Positions 11,501 through 23,100 of a stretch of 64,000 nucleotides of DNA are shown piece after piece. Below the pieces are notes generated by a model. That model did not search any database and was not told the origin of the DNA. It worked only from the letters and a program-made list of their open reading frames with translations. A program made the position numbers and the translations under genes. The stretch is from Ceratodon purpureus (lineage: Eukaryota > Streptophyta > Bryopsida > Pseudoditrichales > Ditrichaceae), in assembly GCA_014871385.1 (NCBI GenBank), contig CM026423.1, positions 24,250,906-24,314,905 of the forward strand, in the 5' to 3' direction. Position 1 is the first letter of the stretch. Each line of letters starts with the position of its first letter.

Positions 11501-13806
11501 GCTCACTATTGCTCCGCCATCTTTTGATAAAGCAATGTAGGATTAATTTTGAAAATTGGAGGTGCAATTTCTTGCATCTATTATAAATTCTCGAACCATT
11601 CTTGTCCGTGCAACTCCTTAAAAGAATCTTTATTCAAACTGCATCCGTCAATGCTTTGAAAAAAATAATTGAAGAAAATAAACAACCCAAAATGACAAAT
11701 ACAATAAGAATCAAGGCATACAAAACAAATAAAGGAATGGTAGAAGGAAAGTAATGACCTTTTCTACTTCAACTTCAAAGTGTAATGGTATGAGGTAAGA
11801 AAGGATAGCTACCATTGAATGTATAATAACGTTGGACTCCATTTAAAAAAAATTGTTCAAAGGATAATAAAACGACATTTGATGCATAGAGTCTCTTTGT
11901 TCAACAATGAAAGGCAATTTTGCCTCTATTGCCACAAAATCCAAAGGACCCTTCAACATTATTTATTGGACTTGTTTTTAGGCCTTTTCAAGACCTCAAC
12001 TTTTTTGTTCACATAGTGTTACCGTCATCTCGGGACAAGTTGATAGAACCAATTACCTGTTTGTGAGTTGCATGGGACGAATTCTTGGTCTAAACCGTAA
12101 ACTATCCTTAAGACTCAGAAGAATCAAGACTTTCTTCAAGCTACTTTTCGACTATGGACATTGAACAAATTTTAGAAGGATTGTATACAAAGCTATCTTT
12201 GCTAATGTAATACACAACAACTAGGGTTGATGTACTCAAAACCACCATCACCCTGAGGACCAACCTGCAGGTCTCTCCATAACCGCAATTAGGTTGAACT
12301 AGCATTGTCAGAACACTCAATTCAAATTGACCAATCAAAACACTCAAAAAGCTTGTGGTTTTGGGTTGGATCATAGATAAAAATTAGTACCAACTTTGTG
12401 TGACAATGGAAAAAGTCTGCAGATGAGTTTTGGATCACTAAGTACTTTTGCCTTTGAAAATTAGTACCTATTTGTGTATTGGGAAAAAAAAAATTGAAAA
12501 AATTTGCATTCTATGAAAAACCTATTTTTCTACACATGAAAATTACATCCCAAAAATAACCCTGAAAAAAAAGCTCAAAGTCCTTAACCCTAATTGCCCA
12601 AACAGGCCTTTTTGGCCTGATGTAAAAATATCATCTATATTTTCTCATCCGTCACATTGCACTTTTTGTGGTGTGATTTTTTACTGAATTTTCTAAGGGA
12701 AGTTAGCTTCATGTATGTGTGATTCGATCGAAAGGGAAATAATTTTTGAAAAAACTATGCCTCATTTTGTGTTGTAGTGTTTCATTGAAAATCTTGAAGA
12801 TTTTGGTCTAAAAGTGTTCTTGAGTAAAAAAACTATTCAAATAAAGCCTCCAAAAAATCTCCAAAAATCACTACACCTAAAATACTACATTATAACCCAT
12901 CACAAAAAATTTCATCCACTTATAGTCAATATCTTGTTCGTAAATGAATTACAAAATAATTTTTTATTTTATGTTTCAAAATTTATAAAAAAAGATTAGT
13001 GATAACAGTCATAGATCTAACAGTATTAACCGTATAGATAGAATCTAAAATTAAAAATGTATAAATTTTATTTATATAACAAGTTCTACATATTCATATT
13101 AACCCCCAACCGCCTGTGTCTGTCACCGTGGCTGAAAGTGACTGTGAGCACCTATGGCCGTGTTAAATCCTTTGGAGCTCTTTGCATGAGCAGATTGAAA
13201 TAGTTTTAGGGTTGTAAGTCATGGGGTGTGTAGAGGAACTCTGATTATACAACTCTACAATGATTGATTGTGCAAAGAATGATTGAATAGTGAAAAAACT
13301 AAGATAGAATGTTGGAATGGAGAGTTGACCAAATCAGGGCAGCAAGAGAAAATCTAATATAGGGAAGTGAGATTCTCGTACAAGGTAGGATTAGAAGGTG
13401 GAAAGCATAGTTTAAATGTATGAGGAGCTTTTGTAAAAAGAATCTCCTCAAAAGCTATAATAGTCTAAGAGAAATTGGCCTTGCAATCATTACCTCATCT
13501 ACACTCTAAAAACAGGTTGCACATGTAAAGTCACTGCTCAAACAAATCACACACACGAAAAGGATGATCAGACCATTGTTACAAAAAGGGGATTATATTA
13601 GGAAGAAGATGAGCATAAAGCTTATCACAAAACAACGCAAAAAGAAACAAGGTGGAGTTCAAAATGGGAGGTACAGCACATGTGCTGCCCCTCCTCAAGC
13701 TCGGCGTGCCTTAGACACAGTGCAGCAGAATTGTGGGAGGCGGGCAGGCGGGGTCTGCACTGACCATCGCAAGGTCAGAGGCTGTTGGAAGGCTGCCCGG
13801 CCGCGC
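8509..13806. other. No supported gene; AT-rich intergenic DNA with dispersed short repeats
   Basis: Composition is mostly AT-rich. Around 10,000-10,170 a TTTTTGTTGATTTG-like motif is repeated three times with variable spacing, similar in flavour to repeats near 4,660-4,830. The stretch 11,040-11,340 is less AT-rich and has frames on both strands, but no recognisable protein. The last 130 bp before 13,807 is GC-richer and is the left flank of the LTR element. Confidence 0.45.
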
Positions 13807-13811
13807 CCCGT
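13807..13811. repeat. Target-site duplication CCCGT, left
   Basis: CCCGT directly precedes the TG of the 5' LTR and is repeated directly after the CA of the 3' LTR at 41,156-41,160. Confidence 0.9.
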
Positions 13812-14612
13812 TGTTAACTGGGGATTTAAGGTAGTAGAATAGAGGGGCAGTAAAACTGTAGGGGAGCAGTAAAACTGTAGTTACTGGGGGGGGGCAATAA
13901 ACTGTTAAGTTACTGTCCTGCCCTGTAGAAACTCTATTGGATGAAAACTGCCTGTTTTGGATGAAAATTGCCAGATGGATGAAAACTATCAGATGGATGA
14001 AATCTGGTGGTCGGATGAAAACTGTTGGCAGTTAGGGTTTTGGGGGTGGCGGCTAGGGTTTTGGATGGGGTTGTGGGAGAGGGGGCTGCGAGGCTCATTC
14101 TCTCTCTCTCCCTCTCAGTTCAGAGCTCTGAGATGGTAGTTTGTGTGTAGGACATGTTGTAGGACTGTAGGAGGATGCTGTTAGAGCAGTTTTCAGGACT
14201 CTGGGGGGTCCAGATAGTGATATCAGTAGGGAGCAGAATCATGTACGGAATTACAGTGAGTAAAGGGAAGGAATTGATTACATTGGGTGTAAATGTCTGA
14301 AATTGCAGTTATGAGTGCTTGAGGGACCAGGTTAGTGGATTCACCTGGTGGGTCCAGTAGATCTGGTGTTTAAATGAGTGGGTATTGTAGATCAGACCAA
14401 GGAGAGTAGAAAAATGTATCAGATCTAGGAAAATACTACCAGGATTTGAGTAGATCTAAGTTGGCAGTTTCAGATCTAGGACCCGGATTTTGGACAGTTT
14501 CAAGGCAGTTTCAGGGCAGTTTCAGGGGGTAGTACAGAATTTTTTGCAGGATTTCAGAGAGTTTTTGGACAGTATTCATTTTTGAAGGAGTAAGAAAAAT
14601 ATTCCTTTCACA
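13812..14612 (+). repeat. 5' LTR (801 bp)
   Basis: It begins TGTTAACTGGGG and ends CTTTCACA. By eye it differs from the 3' LTR at only about five bases plus one G-run length change, so the insertion is young. Inside, 13,938-14,025 has several imperfect tandem copies of GGATGAAAACTGCC. The 60-residue frame found identically in both LTRs is LTR sequence and not a gene. Confidence 0.95.
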
Positions 14613-14632
14613 TTGGCGACCATGCAACAGTT
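14613..14632 (+). promoter_or_regulatory. Candidate primer-binding site
   Basis: TTGGCGACCATGCAACAGTT lies immediately inside the 5' LTR. A TGG one base after the LTR is the usual start of a site pairing with the CCA end of a tRNA. I cannot tell which tRNA. Confidence 0.55.
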
Positions 14633-15772
14633 CAAACCATGTGGCTCTAGCTGCACACACCAGGACAGTACCAGATCCGCACTGTTCTAGGGGTGACAGG
14701 TACAGTGGCGATCCAGGGTCTGGGGGGAGCAGATCTGATAGTTCTAGGGAGCAGATATGCACCAGTGGCAGTCACAGTGACCAAATCTGTGGCAGTCAGG
14801 TTACTGTGACCAGATCTGGAACTGTAAGAGCTTTCGAAGCAGTCATGGGAGGCGTTTCATTCGTGACACCAAGAGCAGTGCAGACAGGATCAGTCAGGAC
14901 CAATCAACAGCCCGCTGGAGAAGAGGCGCATCTCTGGAGCTGAGGGCAGCTCTAGAGCAAAAGGGGGATAGTCTGCCAGGACCAGGTAAGTTGCTGTTTC
15001 CCACTGATTTGAGGTTGCATTGCAAGGAACAGTAGGCTGAATGTATGACCAGCAGTAAAAAACGGAGCAGTCAGTAAAAAAAAAAAAAAACAGTCATAGA
15101 TCTACTGTCTACGTAAATGGGTAGACAGTAAAAATGTCGCAGTAAAAAAAAATGAGGTAAAAAAACGGAGCAGTCAAAAAATCGCAGTAGAAACGGTGCA
15201 GTAAAAAATTGAGGTAAAAAATTAAGATAAAAATGTGGCAGTAAACATGAACACCAAGAAAAAGGAAGGAAAGGAACCTAGGGACCAGTGATAGGAGTCT
15301 GGGAAGGAAACTGGACCTAAAAATCACTAGATCTAGGAAGAAACAGTCAAACTGGACCAGGACAGTGAAAAACTGGACTAGTTTCACTGAAAACTGTAAA
15401 GGCAGTACTGGAGGGTCCAGGACAGACCTTTTGGAAAACACTGTAAAACTGTATTGCTAAGAAATCTGGTATAATTCTAGACTAAGGATAACCTTGAAAA
15501 CCTAAAAGGCAGTTAGGATCAACCTAAGTAGGAGCAGTAGCTACTGACTGATCCACAAAGGACCAGACTGGGGTGGCAGACGGCTGTACTGACAGGGACC
15601 AGGAGTACGAAGGACTAGTACCGGCAGGGACCAGAGGAGGACTAGGACAGAGATCCACAGTACCTACCCAAGAGATCACCTGGAGGGGCAGACTCGACTT
15701 ACTGGAAGAGCGGACAGACCAGAAGACCACCAGCAGGAAGGACCAGGAGGGAGGAGCAGTAACTGCCCTATC
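14633..15772 (+). other. Untranslated leader of the LTR element
   Basis: The leader is rich in CAG, ACCAG and CAGTAAAAA motifs, with a poly-A run near 15,075-15,090. Short frames occur, one of them from about 15,573, but none has a recognisable domain, and the gag frame opens cleanly only near 15,773. Confidence 0.55.
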
Positions 15773-17137
15773 ATGGAAGACAACTACCAAGGGTGGGACA
15801 AGGAAGAATTGGCTAGAAGACAGGCAGCAGAGAGGCTGGCCAGATACGAGCTCAGGGAGCAGCAGAGAGCAGCAGTTGAACCAGGCAGGAACATGGGGGG
15901 GCAGCCCAGTTCTGAGGAGAGCATTGCCAAAGGAAAGACCAGGGACTTGATTGACATGGACCTGGTGGGCGAAAATTCAAGCCAGGAGACAATGCTTGGA
16001 GTAAGCAGGAGGATCGGATCAGCTAAAGGTGAACCTGGTCCCAGTTTCAAGAACTAGCAGGGGGATGAAGAGATTTGGAAGTACGATGGCACAATGCCAT
16101 CCCCAAGGACCAGCAGAAGGGAGTTTCCAAGACCAGGAGGTGGAGACGTCCATCACAATTGGAATCCTCAACTGGAGACAGCAGTAGCATACGACCAGTT
16201 TCAAGAGGAGCAGAGGAGGAACACCAGCCGACCTAATACACCAAGACCAGGAATACAGACACCAGGAGACTTGGGGGAGACGCTGGAGACACTGAGGAAG
16301 AAACTGGACCAGGTCAGGAGTGAAGACAGGGCCTCAGGAGAGGCAGTACCCAATTCAGACCCGACCAGGACCAGCAGACAAGGACAGCAGACCACCAGGA
16401 AGCAGACAGTCCAGTTCGTCCAGGACCAGTTCCAAGGACCAGAGCAGGATGAAGAAGAAGAAGATAGGAGACAGTTGGAGCAGATTAAGGCCAGGCAGCA
16501 GGCCAGGAGGAAGGCAGAGCAGGCCAGGAGGCAGGCAGAGCAGGCCAGAAGGGACCAGCAGACCATGGAAGAGGTGTACAGACACCAGATGGAGGAGCTA
16601 GGACAAGCCACTAGGTTCAAGGAAACCATGTAGGCTTGGGAGCAGAAGAATAGGGAAGAAATTCAAATGAAGGAAGCCATGAGGCTATGGCAGGAGACCA
16701 AGAGGATAGAGGAGCAGGACCAGGAGAGACAGAGGCAGGAAGCCCTTAGATCCTGGCAGGAGGCTCAAAGGAGGGAAGAAATCAAGCAGGCAGCCGAGAA
16801 GCAGGAGGCCATGCAGCAGTACCTGCTACGCCAGGAGGCCATGCGTCTATGGCAGGAGGCCCAGAGACTGGAGGACCAGAAGAAAAAGGAGGAAGAGAGA
16901 CAAGAAGCAACCCGCCAGTCCACCATGTATAGGTGGCAGGAGGTGTTGAGGGAGGAAAGTCAGAAATTACAGGCCCAGCAGAAGGACATGTGGCCAGGAT
17001 ATGAACAATGTGAGGTACCAGGTGGAAGATCGGGTCCAGCAAAATCAGCAGAAGTGATGGGGGTACCAGTACCAACAACTGCTATACCCCAGGGACCAGC
17101 AGAGAGCCATTTCCACCACCAGACAAGACCAGCAGGT
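15773..17137 (+). pseudogene. Gag N-terminal part (first half, interrupted)
   Basis: The frame starts at ATG 15,773 (MEDNYQGWDKEELARR) and runs to the insertion site of the nested element at 17,137. It encodes a Gln/Arg/Glu-rich protein with a long predicted coiled coil from about 16,440 to 17,000, built on QARRKAEQARRQAEQ and repeated RLWQEAQR-like units. Two in-frame TAG codons lie at 16,055 and 16,631, and both are followed by more sequence of the same character, so the frame is a single reading frame with nonsense changes. The same frame resumes at 35,211 once the nested element and its 4-bp duplication are left out. The role by family is the structural protein of the virus-like particle of an LTR element. 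Confidence 0.7.
17134..17137. repeat. Target-site duplication AGGT, left copy
   Basis: AGGT precedes the left terminus and is repeated at 35,207-35,210. Removing one copy with the element keeps the gag frame in phase, which supports both the duplication length and the boundaries. A shorter TA duplication would shift the frame. Confidence 0.75.
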
Positions 17138-17164
17138 AACACCATATTCGTTATTTTGGGAGAT
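17138..17164 (+). repeat. Left terminal inverted repeat (27 bp)
   Basis: It begins AACACCATATTCGTTATTTT and ends GGGAGAT. It is a perfect complement of the right end at 35,180-35,206. Partial copies of its inner part (ATTTTGGGAAAT, CATCTCCCA) follow within 60 bp. Confidence 0.9.
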
Positions 17165-17720
17165 ATTCTTGATTTTGGGAAATCAGAGTGCAGAGAAATG
17201 GCGACATTTGTCATCTCCCATTTACTTCAATCTTGCGGAAATCAATATTGAATCATTAATAACACCTTAAAGGAACAATGAGGCCCATGTCATTTAGGTC
17301 GAGTGGACCTAAATGCACGGACATACAGGAGAAAACTTAGTAATGTTCATTGATTCATCAAAAACATGTTTAAATAGAGATGATGATTAAGTCATTTAGG
17401 TCGATCACACCTAAACGCAATATAAACAAGGAAAAAGAATATACCACGTCCCCTGTAATTTTAGTAGTAACTATCCGTTACCTTTTCTAAACCAAGGTTT
17501 CAATAAAAGGCAATGTCCACTCACATAAATTACATTCGGAAACTTGAATAACACAAAAAGTGTGCAAGACAATGAGGCAAAAATAGCAGACGAGAAAATT
17601 TGACAAACAAATCAATCGTTTTATTCAAAACATAATTACATTGAAATAACACAGAGGAGTCTTATAATCGTCTATATTGTCTGCGCCATTGCTATACAGT
17701 ACATAGTATCCTCTATATGG
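17165..17720. repeat. Left subterminal region with two outer-class palindromes
   Basis: There is no gene. Two 21-bp palindromes of the TTTAGGTC...GACCTAAA class lie at 17,293-17,313 and 17,395-17,415, with centres GAGTG and a less perfect GATCACA. Their spacing to the end and class match the right subterminal region. Confidence 0.75.
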
Positions 17721-18550
17721 TTATGGAGTCCCTCCGTAAGCCTCAATTCTTGACTTGACAAATTCCCGTTGGCGCTGACGTGTCCACGACATTCCCTCAA
17801 CCTGCATCATTGGACTATCAAGAAGACGTTGCAACTTCTGCCTACGCCTGTCACCGATGCTTGACTCTGGCAGAGAGTGGCGACGGGTACTGGATGGTTT
17901 AGAGTGGGAGTCGGCGGACTTCCTTGCCCTGGATCCAGTAGTTGTTGATCGCAGCCTCGGCATCTGCAAAGGGGATAAATTAGCATTGGGAAGAGATTTC
18001 GGTTTAGGTCGAATCGACCTAAACTGCTGAGTGCAATTGTAAAGGTCGAACGGACCTTGAACGAGGAGGCCTACATAAGCTACAACTAGACCTACACGAG
18101 AGTATAAGAAGATCAATCATTTTAGGTGGCCTCGACCTAAAATAAGGACATCAGAATGAAACATCATGAAAGAAACTTACAAGAATGAAACATCAGAAAG
18201 GAATGAAGAGTGAATACTGAGGAATGAAAACCAACCTTTGCCGGTGGTGGTGACGGCATGTCCACCACATTGTTATAAAGAGCACGCTTCGTAGGGGTAG
18301 AACTCTGTCGTTTCGGAGATAGAACATGCAGTACGGTCCGTGGCCACATAGGAGAAGGGGATTTCAGGGTCTTGGGAACGGACAGGTTAACCGGGCTGTC
18401 CACAACCCCTTCGTCGACAGCCATAGTTGAATAGTCCATCGTGGACTGCGCTGTTGCAACGGATTGCAACAGAAGCCCTCTGCTACGTAGAGAGGGCCCG
18501 CAGCCATAAGCATAATTCAAAGAATCCACAGAGGCTCGACATGCATTATC
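17721..18550 (-). CDS. Small basic protein with Ser/Thr-Pro motifs (two exons visible)
   Basis: Two exons are supported: 18,550-18,236, preceded by the acceptor TGTATTGCAG, and 17,963-17,721, joined across an intron with GT at 18,235 and acceptor CTTTGCAG. Both junctions are phase 0. A first exon may lie upstream, but internal methionines also give a start (TMDYSTMAVDEG). The product is basic, with SPK and TPTK motifs (VLSPKRQSSTPTKRALY), and a C-terminal Arg/Gln-rich helix (RRRQKLQRLLDSP, WTRQRQREFVKSRIEAY). No family is recognised. The SP/TP sites look like substrates of proline-directed kinases, and the neighbouring gene is an FCP1-like (pseudo)phosphatase, which is suggestive only. The intron holds outer-class palindromes at 18,003-18,023 and 18,121-18,141. 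Confidence 0.6.
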
Positions 18551-18781
18551 CTGCAATACACAAAGCGAATAGAAACATACATCCACCAATAATTCAGCAA
18601 TGGATAAGGGTTCGTCGCAAGGGGGCAGAGTAGATCAAGAAAGAAATATGATCTTCGTATTACAAAAGGAGTAGTCTGGATACAAAGATTACGCAAGTGG
18701 TTAAGATGTACAACATACTAATAGGTGCGCGGCAGTGATGAAATGTCTATTCACAAAGTAGAGAACCGGAACCATGCGAAA

Positions 18782-19895
18782 TTATGGTCTACGACTAATT
18801 GCCTCATTAATCTTAGCGTATTGTTCACAGGTAGAACGGTCATCATAATACATTTTCTTCCCGATCGGACGCTCGGCCCTGAATCTAGCGATTGTCCCCA
18901 CAAAGTGGTGTAGGTCTACAAGATATGGCAAAAGTTTCGACAACAAAAAACGATCATCTGCGGCATCGGGATTCTGGTTGTTCCAAGTGGAGAGTAGAAG
19001 GACATTGTAAGAATTATTCTGACAGTGCTTGATCGGGCTGTCGTCGATAAAAATGGTGTTGGCTTCGGAATATATGCCACCAAATTTACGAAAGAGACCA
19101 TCGGACATCGGCTTAAGGAAGATGTACTTCTGAGTCCCGGGTTCCTTCATATATACCGGACGACCTCGAAAATCTACGCCCATAGGAACTCTCTGACAGT
19201 CCTCTTGACCTAGAATTCTGAGTGGATAGACAGGACGAATCGGACCGAACAGATAGTCGCAGATCATTTTTGTCGTCGAAGTCTTCATCGAACTCCAGAC
19301 GGTTATGGTTGCGAATGCTGACAACCGACGAAGGAAATCAGCGCAATTGGGCCTGACACAAACAAGCTTGGGGCCCACGACTGTTGGCTTGGACGCTGAG
19401 TGGATGCTAAGGTCATGGCTAACGAATGATTTTCCAGGCCAATTAGGAGTACTGGAGCATAGTATTCCATTAAGGTCGAGGACAACGTTCAACCAACCAC
19501 TCTGAGGTCTTGTCGGGACAGGACTCAATTCTTCACTAGAACTTACGTCACATCCAGATGCCTCGCGCACCTGGAGAGGAAATACCGATGACAGATGGAC
19601 ATTACTATATTATACTAGGACGGGGTTATACGAATGATACAATAAGGACAGTTGCAAGGCAAGTCATTCTCGAAGGAAATAGTGCAACGAGATATAATGA
19701 TAGATGAAATACCTGAGCATCCTCGGCTTGGCTTTCTACAACATCCCGATCCTCCACAGGACCCATCGACCCTAATGAATTCTGAGGTTGATCGCTAGGA
19801 AAGACCTCTACGCACGTTGGCAAGGTCAGAGCGCACTGGGCCGTGACATCTAAATCCATATTTGTGCATCCAGTCTCATCCGCAGTTTGGGCCAT
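18782..19895 (-). CDS. FCP1/NIF-like HAD phosphatase-fold protein, probably a pseudophosphatase (two exons)
   Basis: Exon 1 runs from ATG 19,895 to 19,713 (donor CAG|GTATTT). Exon 2 starts at 19,570 (acceptor CCTCTCCAG) and ends at the stop at 18,782. Both are phase 0, giving about 320 residues. Exon 2 has the NIF/FCP1 order: LNVVLDLNGILCS (motif I), ITVWSSM (motif II), KYIFLKPMS with the motif III lysine, and TIFIDDSP (motif IV). The family dephosphorylates Ser-Pro sites such as the RNA polymerase II tail, using DxDGT. Here the second aspartate is Asn (DLNG), so the general acid is missing and activity is doubtful. I recall a plant FCP1-like subfamily that also reads DLNG. It lies on the same strand between the ParB-like gene and a Ser-Pro-rich small protein. 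What it does for a transposon is unknown. Confidence 0.75.
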
Positions 19896-20155
19896 GACAA
19901 CATCATCCACGACCCGAAGATATTCCACTTCCTCATTCACTTCGTGACCTGGGCATTGCAAGAGAACTATTGAATCATCAGAGAGTGATCAATGAAGCTG
20001 ACATAGAAGGGATTGGTAAACAGTTGAACGGTTTAGCTCGGGTCGAGCTAAACAGCCCATTTGTATTAATTACAATCGTTTTGGTACAAAATGCACATTT
20101 CAGTGAACTACTCCGGTATTAACACCTCATCTACAAAATTCCGAGTTCAAAAAAT
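19896..20155. other. Intergenic spacer with one inner-class palindrome
   Basis: A palindrome with centre G lies at 20,032-20,052 (one half-site base changed). No gene was seen. The 3' end of the ParB-like gene and the upstream region of the FCP1-like gene fall here. Confidence 0.6.
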
Positions 20156-23100
20156 CTAAGTTTGGGAGGGACCTGAAGATGTCTCGGGAGCATCTCCCTG
20201 AGTCTGATTGTGGGAGGGAGAACGGGGAGGACTGGGACTACGGTCACGCATGACCTGGTCGGTGGAATGATGGCTTGGCTCAGGCACTGCTGCGGGACTC
20301 GGATCCGACTCTGGCAATTTTGCACCACCAGTAGGGGAGCCCAAAATCTCAAGTACTCGCGAAGTAGGCAGGGCACTACCTATCGGCTGGACATTGGGCA
20401 GAACTGGACCCGCATTCGGGAAAAGAGTGGCACTACTCATGCCTTGCAGAACATTCTGCAGTGCCGCCTGCACGGTCTTCTCTATATCCTTTTCCTGCTG
20501 TGCCATCCGATCTTGTAATGCTTTATTCCTCGCATTGGACGCCTGCAATTCTGCGAGAATAGCTTGAATATCCGGATCGGGAGCGGCTCTCCCCAACGGG
20601 GAGGCTTGCCGAGCTGGAGGATTGACCCTCTTTTTCTTCTGAGCCGGCTTTCCAGTACTTCGCGCAGCGCCAGTCTTTCTCCCACTTCCGGATCCCAGCT
20701 CCGGTGCAGAACCCGGTCTCTCATCATCCGTACGTGTAATGTCGACGTCTGGAAACTCGAGTCTTCTCCCCACTCCACCCTCAGATGCTGTCTGACTTAC
20801 CGGATCAGAAGGCGGAGCATCGCTCTCATTGCTAATGTCCGCAGCACTGGAGGAGGGGGTCTGTTCCTCGGTGGGGGCATCCTCCTCCAGATCAACATCG
20901 TCACCCTCCTCCGCAGCTCTGCCTTTCCCTTTCCGCACGGCTCTGCCGTATTCCGGAAACCGTTCCTTATCGACAAAATAAGCGTCTACAGTAAAATCGG
21001 TTGGGTCCAGAGTTAATCCAAGTGCCTGAGCTTCGACCATATGAGGAGAGTCACTATCATCCGCGACCACGAAAGACGAGATCGAGAGCATCTGAAGAAA
21101 ACAAAGACAAGGTAAACACGGTTTAGCTCGACTCGAGCTAAAGTGTGGAAGTGTGTGCATACATGGTGCATGTGATAAAAACAGTGGAACGATTCAACTC
21201 GACTCGAGCTAAAGTGTGGAAACTTACCGCGGCGGCTATGAGGGACTTCGTTCCCGCATAGAGCTGATAAACCGCCACCCCAGTACTGCAGAAAGTGTCG
21301 AGGACCTGCAGGTAGAACTCCATCCTTAACTCGGATGGATACATTGCGTACCTCCTTTCGTTGAACTTCCTGTTGTCCTTGTACAGTGGGTGGTCTGCAG
21401 TTCTGTACTCGCTCAGAGGTTCTGGCGTTGACACTTCGTTCTCAAGTAAATTATCATCAATGAGAAACAGGAGTTTGACGGGTTCCATCGCGATTCTGCT
21501 CTTTGGGGGGTGTCCGCCGAGTCGCTCGTTAGGAGCGGGTAAATACTCTGAATGGACTCTTCTGCGACCACTCAAGGTGTTTCGCTCCACCCAAGTGAGC
21601 ACCTGGGCGAAGTCCTCATCGTCTCCGCAAATGAGAAGCCAGTGCCGAACATCGTTAAACTGGGGCTGCCCATACTCTTCGATCATATTGAAAAACTCCA
21701 TGAAGAAGGGGTTCTCCAAAGTGTAGTTCTGCCTCGTCTTGTAGGTTGGGAGGAACCGGAAGTCGATGATTCCGAATGTGAGTGCGCCGCCCGCCAACCT
21801 CCATATATCGGAGGGCCAAGATCCGAAGGCGAGTCGAGGCTCCCTGATGAATGGGAGGAACCACATCTCAGCTGAAGGACACTTAAACGCATGTCTAACC
21901 TTCAGGAAGGTTTTAAAGAACTCAACCGCATATGGGGAGAGATCCTTGGCCGACTTGTTGCGGAACTGTGTAGCTCTGGAGTTAGTCCAGTACGAGTCTG
22001 GAATACCCCAATCAAGCAGAACGTGCTTCGACTCCTTAGAGACAAAGTAAGTCTTCTTGAACTGCTTCCAAGCGGGTACATCAAGGCCGTCTCTCTTGAA
22101 TAAATGGAGCGTTGGATTAATGTTGTTGAACTCCGCTTGAGCTACAGCCTTACGTTTTCTCCGCTCCGCCCACTCCTTGACCGAGTAGCAGTCCTCCAAT
22201 ACACTCGTATTCTGCTTGATGGTCACCTTCGGATATGTGTACTTCCGACTTGGCCCAGACTTATGCAGGATGTGCTTACACATCTTCTGGTGATCTGCCT
22301 CTGTCAAGTTCCCGAGCCATTTGAAGAACTCCCTCGGAAGCGTCCCATCCTTGTCCGGAACGAACCCCTTCCTCTCATAGAATTTCTTATGCGGAGGTTC
22401 GGTGTCGGGATCAATGAGTCCACCACATGCTGCAGACGCGATCACCTCCTTCCACAGGTCCCATGTTTCATCACTGGATGTGATGATAAACAGCTCGTTT
22501 GTTAGGGAGATAGTGTTCTTCCCTCCCTTCTTCGCCACCATGGCTTGATGCTTCGCCACATCGATCATAGCGAAGCGCTCCCTGATAGCATTCAAAAAGT
22601 TCTGCATACGCACAGGAAGAAACCTTAGATGATGCTGTCTCGGAACTACTCTTTAGCTCGACTCGAGCTAAATTGATCGAGATATACCAGAATATTGATA
22701 ACGAAAAAGATTATCAATATTTAGCTCGACTCGAGCTAAACTGCAGGAAGTTTAGCTCGAGTCGAGCTAAACTGCTAATGCTAATGAATCAGTGAACTTA
22801 CCTCATATGTCTTCGACGCTGGATTACTTTTCGGACCTGTACTCCTGCGGTCCGCAGCACCAGCGGCAGCATTTTTCTTCTGGGGCTTACCATACCTCTC
22901 CCACACTTTTCTAGCGGCAAGTATATTGCTCGCCCAAGTTGGCTTGAAGGGTGCGAGATGGTTCACCCGATTATAGAATGCTGAGATTTTTCGCAGCTTA
23001 TCATGATCCTTCGTCCAGACGATGTACGCATCCCACCTCCTGAAGTCCCTCAACAACTCCTCACTGGCGTTATCCTCGATGAGAGATTTGGACGCCGCCA

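Noticed and set aside
13957-14139. 60-residue protein found twice (also 40,500-40,682)
   Set aside because: Identical because both lie in the LTRs. There is no independent support for coding.
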